64,000 nt of DNA, taken from assembly GCA_947000775.1 (NCBI GenBank), contig CAMQGK010000604.1:12020501-12084500 (forward strand). Reading direction: 5' to 3'. Made by a program: the position numbers and the translations under genes. Below the pieces are notes generated by a model, which was given only the letters and a program-made list of their open reading frames with translations, searched no databases and was not told the origin of the DNA. Shown in pieces: positions 49,522-62,286 of this stretch (positions are counted from its first letter, which is position 1; every line of letters starts with the position of its first letter). This DNA is from Pterois miles. Lineage: Eukaryota; Chordata; Actinopteri; Perciformes; Scorpaenidae.

Positions 49522-52500
49522 GGACTGCGAAGTTATGCTTACATGTGCATGGAAGCAAGGGGAAGAACACTGTCCTGCGTGCCCAATGCCCTTAGCTCCC
49601 ATACCCAACATTTCACGGTTCCGCAGTCTAACGGGACTTTCCATCTGTCTCTCCGTGGCACCGTGTGCGCATGCCGGGTCCTAACGCATACATTGTCTGC
49701 ACATCTCATTTCCATTATACGCACGCTCACGGTCCGGTCGGACTCTGTGAGGTTTACTTTATTCGTAGGGGTCCCCTTTCTGTTTGATTCCTATCGATTC
49801 TGTTGGAAGGGGACCCAGCGACCCCACGCACACAGAGTATAGGCCCTAGTAAGCGGGAGGGTTAATGTAAAGGCAAGGTTTTCAGCATCAAACAGGCCTC
49901 CGTGATGAAAACTACATTCTGTTGTCACTTTCATGTAAAAGCCAGGTTTTGGTCTGTAAACTGACCTCCTGTGACGAAATCCACATTATCTACTTAGTTT
50001 CATGTAAAATCTATATTTCCAGCATTAAACAGTGCTCTAGTGTTGAAAACAACATTCTGTGCTTACTTTAATGTAAAAGCTATGTTTCCATCATTAAACC
50101 GTGCTGTTGTGTTGAAAACTACATTCTGTGCTTACTTTCATGTAAAAGCTACGTTTACACCATCAAACAGGCCTCCCGTGATGAAAACTACATTCTGTTG
50201 TCACTTTCATGTAAAAGCCAGGTTTTGGTCTGTAAACTGACCTCCTGTGATGAAATCCACATTATCTACTTAGTTTCATGTAAAATCTATATTTCCAGCA
50301 TTAAACAGTGCTCTAGTGTTGAAAAGTACATTCTGTGCTTACTTTCATGTAAAAGCTACGTTTACAGCATTAAACAGTGCTCTTGTGTTGAAAATTACAT
50401 TCTGTGCTTACTTTCATGTAAAAGCTACGTTTACACCATCAAACTGGCCTCCTGTGATGAAATCCACATTATATGCTTACTTTCATGTAAAAGCTACGTT
50501 TACACCATCAAACATGCCTCCCGTGATGAAAACTACATTCTGTTGTCACTTTCATGTAAAAGCCAGGTTTGGTCTGTAAACCAACCTCCTGTGATGAAAT
50601 CCACATTATCTACTTAGTTTCATGTAAAATCTATATTTCCAGCATTAAACAGTGCTCTAGTGTTGAAAAGTACATTCTGTGCTTACTTTCATGTAAAAGC
50701 TACGTTTACAGCATTAAACAGGGCTCTAACGTTGAAAACTACATTCTGTGCTTACTTTCATGTAAAAACTAGTATTGTAAACTACATTCGGTGCTCACTT
50801 TTTAATGTAAAATCCAGGTTGTGGGCAATGAACTGACCTCCTGTGATGAAATCCACATTATGTGCTTACTTTCATGTAAAAGCTACGTTTCCAATATTAA
50901 ACAGGTCTTTCGTGATGGAAACTACATTCTGTTGTCACTTTCATGTAAAAGCTACGTTTACAGAATCAAACAGGCCTCCCGTGATGAAAATTACATTCTG
51001 TGCTTACTTTCATGTAAAAGCTGTGTTTCCAGTAATAAACAGGCCTCTAGTGTTGTAAACTACATTCTGTGATCATTTTAATGTAAAATCCAGGTTGTGG
51101 GCAGTGAACTGACCTGCCATTATGAAATCCACATTATGTGCTTAGTTTCATGTAAAAGCTATATTTCCAGCATTAAACAGTGCTCTAGTGTTAAAAACTA
51201 CATTCTGTGCTTACTTTCATGTAAATGCTACGTTTACAGCATCAAACAAGCCTCCCGTGATGAAAACCATATTATCTGCTTAGTTTCATGTAAAAGCTAT
51301 GTTTCCAGCATTAAACAGGGCTCTAGTGTTGAAAACTACGTTCTGTGCTTATTTTCATGTAAAAGCTACGTTTACAGCATTAAATAGGATTCTAGTGTTG
51401 TAAACTACATTCTGTGCTCACTTTAATGTAAAATCTAGGTTGTGGGCAGTGAACTGGCCTTCTGTGATGAAATCCACATTATATGCTTACGAACATGTAA
51501 AAGCTACTTTTACAGCATCAAACCGGCCTGCCATGATGAAAACTACATTCTGTGCTTACTTTAATGTAAAAGCTACATTTACAGCATTAAACAGGCCTCT
51601 AGTGTTGAAAACTACATTCTGTGCTTACTTTCATGTAAAAGCAAGGTTTCCAGCATTAAACAGGCCTCCTGTGATGAAAACTCCATTCTGTGTTCACTTT
51701 AATGTAAAAGCTATGTTTTCAGCATCAAACAGGCTTCTTGTGTTGGAAACTACATTCTGTTGTCACTTTCATGTAAAAGCCAGGTTTTGGGCAATAAACT
51801 GGCCTCCTGTGATAAAATCCACATTATCTGCTTAGTTTCATGTAAAAGCTATGTTTACAGCATTAAACAGTGCTCTAGTGTTGAAGACTACCTTCTGTGC
51901 TTATTTTCATGTAAAAGCAACGTTTCCAGCATTAAACAGGCCTCCCGTGATGAAAACTACATTCTGTGTTCACTTTAATGTAAAAGCTATGTTTTACAGC
52001 ATTAAACAGTGCTCTTGTGTTGAAAATTACATTCTGTGCTTACTTTCATGTAAAAGCAAGCTTTTGGGCAGTAAACTGACCTCCTGTGATGAAATCCACA
52101 TTATCTACTTAGTTTCATGTAAAATCTATATTTGCAGCATAAAACATGGCTCTAGTGTTGAAAAGTACATTCTGTGCTTACTTTCATGTAAAAGCTACGT
52201 TTACACCATCAAACTCGCCTCCTGTGATGAAATCCACATTATATGCTTACTTTCATGTAAAAGCTACGTTTACACCATCATACAGGCCTCCCGTGATGAA
52301 AACTACATTCTGTCGTCACTTTCATATAAAAGCCAGGTTTTGGTCTGTAAGTGACCTCCTGTGATGAAATCCACATTATCTACTTAGTTTCATGTAAAAT
52401 CTATATTTCCAGCATTAAACAGTGCTCTAGTGTTGAAAACTACATTCTGTGCTTACTTTCATGTAAAAGCTACGTTTACAGCATTAAACAGGCCTCTAGT

Positions 52501-55500
52501 GTTGAAAACTACATTCAGTGCTTACTTTCATGTAAAGGCAAGGTTTTCAGCATCAAACAGGCTTCTTGTGATGGAAACTACATTCTGTTGTCACTTTCAT
52601 GTAAAAGCAACGTTTCCAGCATTAAACAGGCCTCCTGTGATGAAAACCATATTATATGCTTACTTTCATGTAAAAGCTACGTTTACACCATCAAACAGGC
52701 CTCCCGTGATGAAAACTACATTCTGTTGTCACTTTCATGTAAAAGCCAGGTTTTGGTCTGTAAACTGACCTCCTGTGACGAAATCCACATTATCTACTTA
52801 GTTTCATGTAAAATCTATATTTCCAGCATTAAACAGTGCTCTCGTGTTGAAAACTACATTCTGTGCTTACTTTAATGTAAAAGCTATGTTTCCATCATTA
52901 AACCGTGCTGTTGTGTTGAAAACTACATTCTGTGCTTACTTTCATGAAAAAGCTACGTTTACACCATCAAACAGGCCTCCCGTGATGAAAACTACATTCT
53001 GTTGTCACTTTCATGTAAAAGCCAGGTTTTGGTCTGTAAACTGACCTCCTGTGATGAAATCCACATTATCTACTTAGTTTCATGTAAAATCTATATTTCC
53101 AGCATTAAACAGTGCTCTAGTGTTGAAAAGTACATTTTGTGCTTACTTTCATGTAAAAGCTACGTTAACAGCATTAAACACTGCTCTTGTGTTGAAAATT
53201 ACATTCTGTGCTTACTTTCATGTAAAAGCTACATTTACACCATCAAACTGGCCTCCTGTGATGAAATCCACATTATATGCTTACTTTCATGTAAAAGCTA
53301 CGTTTACACCATCAAACATGCCTCCCGTGATGAAAACTACATTCTGTTGTCACTTTCATGTAAAATCCAGGTTTGGTCTGTAAACCAACCTCCTGTGATG
53401 AAATCCACATTATCTACTTAGTTTCATGTAAAATCTATATTTCCAGCATTAAACAGTGCTCTAGTGTTGAAAAGTACATTCTGTGCTTACTTTCATGTAA
53501 AAGCTACGTTTACAGCATTAAACAGGGCTCTAACGTTGAAAACTACATTCTGTGCTTACTTTCATGTAAAAACTACGTTTACACCATCAAACTGGCCTCC
53601 TGTGATGAAAACTACATTCTGTGTTCACTTTAATGTAAAAGCTATGTTTAATGCATTAAACAGGCCTCTAGTATTGTAAACTACATTCGGTGCTCACTTT
53701 TTAATGTAAAATCCAGGTTGTGGGCAATGAACTGACCTCCTGTGATGAAATCCACATTATGTGCTTACTTTCATGTAAAAGCTACGTTTCCAATATTAAA
53801 CAGGTCTTTCGTGATGGAAATTACATTCTGTTGTCACTTTCATGTAAAAGCTACGTTTACAGAATCAAACAGGCCTCCCGTGATGAAAATTACATTCTGT
53901 GCTTACTTTCATGTAAAAGCTGTGTTTCCAGTAATAAACAGGCCTCTAGTGTTGTAAACTACATTCTGTGATCACTTTAATGTAAAATCCAGGTTGTGGG
54001 CAGTGAACTGACCTGCCATTATGAAATCCACATTATGTGCTTAGTTTCATGTAAAAGCTATATTTCCAGCATTAAACAGTGCTCTAGTGTTAAAAACTAC
54101 ATTCTGTGCTTACTTTCATGTAAAAGCTACGTTTACAGCATCAAACAGGCCTCCCGTGATGAAAACCATATTATCTGCTTAGTTTCATGTAAAAGCTATG
54201 TTTCCAGCATTAAACAGGGCTCTAGTGTTGAAAACTACGTTCTGTGCTTATTTTCATGTAAAAGCTACGTTTACAGCATTAAACAGGATTCTAGTGTTGT
54301 AAACTACATTCTGTGCTCACTTTAATGTAAAATCTAGGTTGTGGGCAGTGAACTGGCCTTCTGTGATGAAATCCACATTATATGCTTACGAACATGTAAA
54401 AGCTACGTTTACAGCATCAAACCGGCCTGCCATGATGAAAACTACATTCTGTGCTTACTTTAATGTAAAAGCTACATTTACAGCATTAAACAGGCCTCTA
54501 GTGTTGAAAACTACATTCTGTGCTTACTTTCATGTAAAAGCTATGTTTACAGCATTAAACAGGCCTCTAGTGTTGAGAACTACATTCTGTGCTTACTTTC
54601 ATGTAAAAGAAAGGTTTCCAGCATTAAACAGGCCTCCTGTGATGAAAACTCCATTCTGTGTTCACTTTAATGTAAAAGCTATGTTTTCAGCATCAAACAG
54701 GCTTCTTGTGTTGGAAACTACATTCTGTTGTCACTTTCATGTAAAAGCCAGGTTTTGGGCAATAAACTGGCCTCCTGTGATGAAATCCACATTATCTGCT
54801 TAGTTTCATGTAAAAGCTATGTTTCCAGCATTAAACAGTGCTCTAGTGTTGAAGACTACATTCTGTGCTTACTTTCATGTAAAAGCTACGTTTACAGCAT
54901 TAAACAGTGCTCTTGTGTTGAAAACTACATTCTGTGCTTACTTTCATGTAAAAGCTACGTTTCCAGCATTAAACAGGCCTCCCGTGATGAAAACTACATT
55001 CTGTGTTCACTTTAATGTAAAAGCTATGTTTTCAGCATCAAACAGGCTTCTTGTTTTGGAAACTACATTCTGTTGTCACTTTCATGTAAAAGCCAGGTTT
55101 TGGGCAATAAACTTGTCTCCTGTGATGAAATCCACATTATCTGCTTAGTTTCATGTAAAATCTATATTTGCAGCATTAAACAGTGCTCTAGTGTTGAAAA
55201 GTACATTCTGTGCTTACTTTCATGTAATAGCTACGTTTACAGCATTAAACAGGACTCTAGTGCTGAAGACTACATTCTGTGCTTACTTTCATGTAATGGC
55301 AAGGTTTTAAGCATCAAACAGGCTTCTTGTGATAGAAACTACATTCTGTTGTCACTTTCATGTAAAAGCCAGGTTTTGGTCTGTAAACTGACCTCCTGTG
55401 ACGAAATCCACATTATCTACTTAGTTTCATGTAAAATCTATATTTCCAGCATTAAACAGTGCTCTAGTGTTGAAAACTACATTCTGTGCTTACTTTAATG

Positions 55501-58500
55501 TAAAAGCTATGTTTCCATCATTAAACCGTGCTGTTGTGTTGAAAACTACATTCTGTGCTTACTTTCATGTAAAAGCTACGTTTACACCATCAAACAGGCC
55601 TCCCGTGATGAAAACTACATTCTGTTGTCACTTTCATGTAAAAGCCAGGTTTGGTCTGTAAACTGACCTCCTGTGATGAAATCCACATTATCTACTTAGT
55701 TTCATGTAAAATCTATATTTCCAGCATTAAACAGTGCTCTAGTGTTGAAAAGTACATTTTGTGCTTACTTTCATGTAAAAGCTACGTTTACAGCATTAAA
55801 CAGTGCTCTTGTGTTGAAAACTACATTCTGTGCTTACTTTCATGTAAAAGCTACGTTTACACCATCAAACTGGCCTCCTGTGATGAAATCCACATTATAT
55901 GCTTACTTTCATGTAAAAGCTACGTTTACACCATCAAACATGCCTCCCGTGATGAAAACTACATTCTGTTGTCACTTTCATGTAAAAGCCAGGTTTGGTC
56001 TGTAAACCAACCTCCTGTGATGAAATCCACATTATCTACTTAGTTTCATGTAAAATCTATATTTCCAGCATTAAACAGTGCTCTAGTGTTGAAAAGTACA
56101 TTCTGTGCTTACTTTCATGTAAAAGCTACGTTTACAGCATTAAACAGGGCTCTAACGTTGAAAACTACATTCTGTGCTTACTTTCATGTAAAAACTAGTA
56201 TTGTAAACTACATTCGGTGCTCACTTTTTAATGTAAAATCCAGGTTGTGGGCAATGAACTGACCTCCTGTGATGAAATCCACATTATGTGCTTACTTTCA
56301 TGTAAAAGCTACGTTTCCAATATTAAACAGGTCTTTCGTGATGGAAACTACATTCTGTTGTCACTTTCATGTAAAAGCTACGTTTACAGAATCAAACAGG
56401 CCTCCCGTGATGAAAATTACATTCTGTGCTTACTTTCATGTAAAAGCTGTGTTTCCAGTAATAAACAGGCCTCTAGTGTTGTAAACTACATTCTGTGATC
56501 ACTTTAATGTAAAATCCAGGTTGTGGGCAGTGAACTGACCTGCCATTATGAAATCCACATTATGTGCTTAGTTTCATGTAAAAGCTATATTTCCAGCATT
56601 AAACAGTGCTCTAGTGTTAAAAACTACATTCTGTGCTTACTTTCATGTAAATGCTACGTTTACAGCATCAAACAAGCCTCCCGTGATGAAAACCATATTA
56701 TCTGCTTAGTTTCATGTAAAAGCTATGTTTCCAGCATTAAACAGGGCTCTAGTGTTGAAAACTACATTCTGTGCTTATTTTCATGTAAAAGCTACGTTTA
56801 CAGCATTAAATAGGATTCTAGTGTTGTAAACTACATTCTGTGCTCACTTTAATGTAAAATCTAGGTTGTGGGCAGTGAACTGGCCTTCTGTGATGAAATC
56901 CACATTATATGCTTACGAACATGTAAAAGCTACTTTTACAGCATCAAACCGGCCTGCCATGATGAAAACTACATTCTGTGCTTACTTTAATGTAAAAGCT
57001 ACATTTACAGCATTAAACAGGCCTCTAGTGTTGAAAACTACATTCTGTGCTTACTTTCATGTAAAAGCAAGGTTTCCAGCATTAAACAGGCCTCCTGTGA
57101 TGAAAACTCCATTCTGTGTTCACTTTAATGTAAAAGCTATGTTTTCAGCATCAAACAGGCTTCTTGTGTTGGAAACTACATTCTGTTGTCACTTTCATGT
57201 AAAAGCCAGGTTTTGGGCAATAAACTGGCCTCCTGTGATAAAATCCACATTATCTGCTTAGTTTCATGTAAAAGCTATGTTTCCAGCATTAAACAGTGCT
57301 CTAGTGTTGAAGACTACATTCTGTGCTTATTTTCATGTAAAAGCAACGTTTCCAGCATTAAACAGGCCTCCCGTGATGAAAACTACATTCTGTGTTCACT
57401 TTAATGTAAAAGCTATGTTTTACAGCATTAAACAGTGCTCTTGTGTTGAAAATTACATTCTGTGCTTACTTTCATGTAAAAGCAAGCTTTTGGGCAGTAA
57501 ACTGACCTCCTGTGATGAAATCCACATTATCTACTTAGTTTCATGTAAAATCTATATTTGCAGCATAAAACATGGCTCTAGTGTTGAAAAGTACATTCTG
57601 TGCTTACTTTCATGTAAAAGCTACGTTTACACCATCAAACTCGCCTCCTGTGATGAAATCCACATTATATGCTTACTTTCATGTAAAAGCTACGTTTACA
57701 CCATCAAACTGGCCTCCTGTGATGAAATCCACATGATATGCTTACTTTCATGTAAAAGCTACGTTTACACCATCATACAGGCCTCCCGTGATGAAAACTA
57801 CATTCTGTGCTTACTTTAATGTAAAAGCTATGTTTCCATCATTAAACCGTGCTGTTGTGTTGAAAACTACATTCTGTGCTTACTTTCATGTAAAAGCTAC
57901 GTTTACACCATCAAACAGTCCTCCCGTGATGAAAACTACATTCTGTTGTCACTTTCATGTAAAAGCCAGGTTTTGGTCTGTAAACTGACCTCCTGTGATG
58001 AAATCCACATTATCTACTTAGTTTCATGTAAAAGCTATGTTTCCAGCATTAAACAGTGCTCTAGTGTTGAAAAGTACATTCTGTGCTTACTTTCATGTAA
58101 AAGCTACGTTTACAGCATTAAACAGTGCTCTTGTGTTGAAAACTACATTCTGTGCTTACTTTCATGTAAAAGCTACGTTTACACCATCAAACTGGCCTCC
58201 TGTGATGAAATCCACATTATATGCTTACTTTCATGAAAAAGCTACGTTTACACCTAAAAACATGCCTCCCGTGATGAAAACTACATTCTGTTGTCACTTT
58301 CATGTAAAAGCCAGGTTTTGGTCTGTAAACTGACCTCCCGTGATGAAATCCACATTATCTGCTTACTTTCATTTTAAAGCTACGTTTACCGCATTAAACA
58401 GGCCTCTAGTGTTGAAAACTACATTCTGTGCTTAATTTCATGTAAAAGTAAGCTTTTGGGCAGTAAACTGACCTTCCGTGATGAAATCCACATTATCTGC

Positions 58501-59750
58501 TTAGTTTCATGTAAAAGCTATGTTTCCAACATTAAACAGGCCTCCCGTGATGAAAACTACATTCTGTGCTTACTTTCATGTAAAAGCTACGTTTACACTA
58601 TCAAACTGGCCTCCTGTGATGAAATCCACATTATATGCTTACTTTCATGTAAAAGCTACGTTTACACCATCAAACAGGCCTCCCGTGATGAAAACTACAT
58701 TCTGTTGTCACTTTCATGTAAAAGCCAGGTTTTGGTCTGTAAACTGACCTCCTGTGATGAAATCCACATTATCTACTTAGTTTCATGTAAAATCTATATT
58801 TCCAGCATTAAACAGTGCTCTCGTGTTGAAAACTACATTCTGTGCTTACTTTCATGTGAAAGCTACGTTTACTGCATTAAACAGGCCTCTAGTGCTGAAG
58901 ACTACATTCTGTGCTTACTTTCATGTAAAGGCAAGGTTTTAAGCATCAAACAGGCTTCTTGTGATGGAAACTACATTTTGTTGTCACTTTCATGTAAAAG
59001 CAACGTTTCCAGCATTAAACAGGCCTCCCGTGATGAAAACTCCATTCTGTGTTCACTTTAATGTAAAAGCTATGTTTCCAGCATTAAACCGTGCTCTACT
59101 GTTGAAAACTACATTCTGTGATTACTTTCATGTAAAAGTAAGCTTTTGGGCAGTAAAGTGACCTCCCGTGATGAAATCCACATAATCTGCTTAGTTTCAT
59201 GTAACGTTTCCAGCATTAAACATTGCTCTAGTCTTGAAAACTACATTCTGTGCTTATTTTCATGTAAAAGCTACGTTTACTGCATCAAACAGGCCTCCCG
59301 TGAAGAAAACTACATTCTGTGCTTACTTTCATGTAAAGGCAAGGTTTTCAGCATCAAACAGGCTTCTTGTGATGGAAACTACATTCTGTTGTCACTTTCA
59401 TGTAAAAGCCAGGTTTTGGTCTGTAAACTGACCTCCTGTGATGAAATCCACATTATCTACTTAGTTTCATGTAAAATCTATATTTCCAGCATTAAACAGT
59501 GCTCTAGTGTTGAAAAGTACATTCTGTGCTTACTTTCATGTAAAAGCTACGTTTACAGCATTAAACAGTGCTCTTGTGTTGAAAACTACATTCTGTGCTT
59601 ACTTTCATGTAAAAGCTACGTTTACACCATCAAACTGGCCTCCTGTGATGAAATCCACATTATATGCTTACTTTCATGTAAAAGCTACGTTTACACAATC
59701 AAACAGGCCTCCCGTGATGAAAACTACATTCTGTTGTCACTTTCACGTAA

Positions 59751-60130
59751 GGGCTGCACGGTGGTGTAGTGGTTAGCGCTGTCGCCTCACAGCAAGAGGG
59801 TCGCAGGTTCGATTCCAGCTTGCGGCTCTTCTGTGTGGAGTTTGCATGTTCTCCCCGTGTAAGCGTGGGTTTTCTCCGGGTACTCCGGCTTCCTCCCACC
59901 ATCCAAAGACATGCTGTTTAGGTTAATTGATTACTCTAAATTGCCCGTAGGTGTGGATGTGCGCGTGAATGGTATTCTGTCTATATGTTGTCTGTCTCTA
60001 TGTGCCCTGCGATGGACTGGCGACCTGTCCAGGGTGTACCCTGCCTTCGCCCAATGCCAGCTGGGATTGGCTCCAGTCCCCCGTGACCCCTAACGGGATA
60101 AGCGGTTGACGATGGATGGATGGATGGATG
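59751..60130 (+). mobile_element. SINE-B copy 2, inside the satellite
   Basis: Complete copy: GGGCTGCACGGTGGTGTAGT, B box GGTTCGATTCC, CATGTTCTCCCCGTG, CTGCGATGGACTGGCGACC, TGCCTTCGCCCAATGCC, GGATAAGCGGTTGACGATGG with GATG tail. It is flanked by ACTTTCACGTAA (59,739-59,750) and ACTTTCATGTAA (60,131-60,142), a 12-bp target-site duplication from within a monomer with one difference. It retains the segment missing in copy 1. Confidence 0.93.
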
Positions 60131-61303
60131 ACTTTCATGTAAAAGCCAGGTTTTGGTCTGTAAACTGACCTCCTGTGATGAAATCCACATTATCTTCTTA
60201 GTTTCATGTAAAATCTATATTTCCAGCATTAAACAGTGCTCTAGAGTTGAAAAGTACATTCTGTGCTTACTTTCATGTAAAAGCTACATTTACAGCATTA
60301 AACAGGCCTCTAGTGCTGAAGACTAAATTCTGTGCTTACTTTCATGTAAAGGCAAGGTTTTAAGCATCAAACAGGCTTCTTGTGATGGAAACTACCTTCT
60401 GTTGTCACTTTCATGTAAAAGCAACGTTTCCAGCATTAAACAGGCCTCCCGTGATGAAATCCACATTATCTGCTTAGCTTCATGTAAAAAGCTATGTTTC
60501 CAGCATCTAAACAGGGCTCTAGTCTTGAAAATTACATTCTGTGCTTATTTTCATGTAAAAGCTACGTTTACTGCATCAAACAGGCCTCCCGTGATGAAAA
60601 CTACATTCTGTGCTTACTTTCATGTAAAGGCAAGGTTTTCAGCATCAAACAGGCTTCTTGTGATGAAAACTACATTCTGTTGTCACTTTCATGTAAAAGC
60701 CAGGTTTTGGGCAATAAACTGGCCTCCCGTGATGAAATCCACATTATCTGCTCAGTTTCCTGTAAAAGCTATGTTTCCAGCATTAAACAGTTCTCTAGTG
60801 TTGAAAACTACATTCTGTACCCATCTTCATGTAAAATCAAGGTTTCCAGCATTAAACAGGCCTCCGTGATGAAAACTACATTCTGTGTTCACTTCAATGT
60901 AAAAGCTACGTTTATAAAGCATTAAACAGTGCTCTTGTGTTGAAAACTACATTCTGTGCTTACTTTCATGTAAAGGCAAGGTTTTAGCCTCAAACAGGCT
61001 TCTTGTGATGGAAACTACATTCTGCTGTCACTTTCATGTAAAAGCAACGTTTCCAGCATTAAACGGGCCTCCCGTGATGAAAACTACATTCTCTGCTTAC
61101 TTTCATGTAAAAGCTACTTTTACACCATCAAACTGGCCACCTGTGATGAAATCCAGATTTTATGCTTACTTTCATGTAAAAGCTACATTTACACCATCAA
61201 ACAGGCCTCCCATGATGAAAAATACATTCTGTCGTCACTTTCATGTAAAAGCCAGGTTTTGGTCTGTAAAGTGACCTCCTGTGATGAAATCCACATTACG
61301 TTT

Positions 61304-61634
61304 GGGGGCGGCAGTAGCTCAGTCTGTAGGGAGTTGGCTTGGGAACCGGAGGGTCACCGGTTCAAGTCCCGACATGGGCCAAAAACTGAGTGTGAACTGG
61401 TAGCTGGAGAGGTGCCAGTTTACCTCTTGGGCACTGCCGAGGTGCCCCTGAGCAAGGCACCAAACCCCCAACCGCTCGGGGCGCTTGTCAGGAGCAGCCC
61501 CCTCACTCTGACATCTCTCCAATTGTTGCATGTATATGGACCTGTTTGTGCATGTGTGTGTATAAGTTAACAGAGTGAAAAAATTGAATTTCCCCTAGCG
61601 GGACTAATAAAGGAATATCTTCTTCTTCTTCTTC
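61304..61634 (+). mobile_element. SINE-A copy 5, inside the satellite
   Basis: Full copy from GGGGGCGGCAGTAGCTCAGT to the CTTCTTCTTCTTCT tail. Upstream is a monomer cut at CCACATTACGTTT; downstream a monomer resumes at ACAGCATTAAACAG. It reads the same as copy 6, 652 bp further on. Confidence 0.93.
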
Positions 61635-61955
61635 TACAGCATTAAACAGTGCTCTTATGTTGAAAACTACATTCTGTGCTTACTTTCATGTAAAAGCTAC
61701 ATTTCCAGCATTAAACGGGCCTCCCGTGATGAAAACTACATTCTCTGCTTACTTTCATGTAAAAGCTACGTTTACACCATTAAACTGGCCACCTGTGATG
61801 AAATCCAGATTTTATGCTTACTTTCATGTAAAAGCTACGTTTACACCATCAAACAGGCCTCCCGTGATGAAAAATACATTCTGTCGTCACTTTCATGTAA
61901 AAGCCAGGTTTTGGTCTGTAAAGTGACCTCCTGTGATGAAATCCACATTACGTTT

Positions 61956-62286
61956 GGGGGCGGCAGTAGCTCAGTCTGTAGGGAGTTGGCTTGGGAACCG
62001 GAGGGTCACCGGTTCAAGTCCCGACATGGGCCAAAAACTGAGTGTGAACTGGTAGCTGGAGAGGTGCCAGTTTACCTCTTGGGCACTGCCGAGGTGCCCC
62101 TGAGCAAGGCACCAAACCCCCAACCGCTCGGGGCGCTTGTCAGGAGCAGCCCCCTCACTCTGACATCTCTCCAATTGTTGCATGTATATGGACCTGTTTG
62201 TGCATGTGTGTGTATAAGTTAACAGAGTGAAAAAATTGAATTTCCCCTAGCGGGACTAATAAAGGAATATCTTCTTCTTCTTCTTC
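61956..62286 (+). mobile_element. SINE-A copy 6, product of satellite duplication
   Basis: Same sequence and same junctions as copy 5 at an offset of exactly 652 bp, with about 320 bp of monomers between them. It arose by tandem duplication of a SINE-containing block, not by a second insertion. Confidence 0.93.

Larger units (their letters stand above)
48527..49861. mobile_element. piggyBac-like non-autonomous element with TTAA flanks
   Basis: The left end CCCTCGCGCT and the right end AGCGGGAGGG are inverted repeats with one mismatch, each bordered by TTAA (48,523-48,526 and 49,862-49,865), the target and duplication used by piggyBac transposases. The 1335-bp interior is GC-richer than its surroundings. 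It has short GGTGACCCC/GGGGTC-type inverted phrases, a GGGACTTTCC minisatellite and a (TAG)n run. No transposase is present. The short terminal repeat and the TTAA are the evidence, so the class is probable, not certain. Confidence 0.62.

Noticed and set aside
59146..59769. Long open frames in the 69-bp array as protein genes
   Set aside because: They follow from a monomer length divisible by three, appear in two frames at once and end at random monomer variants. There are no splice, promoter or start signals.
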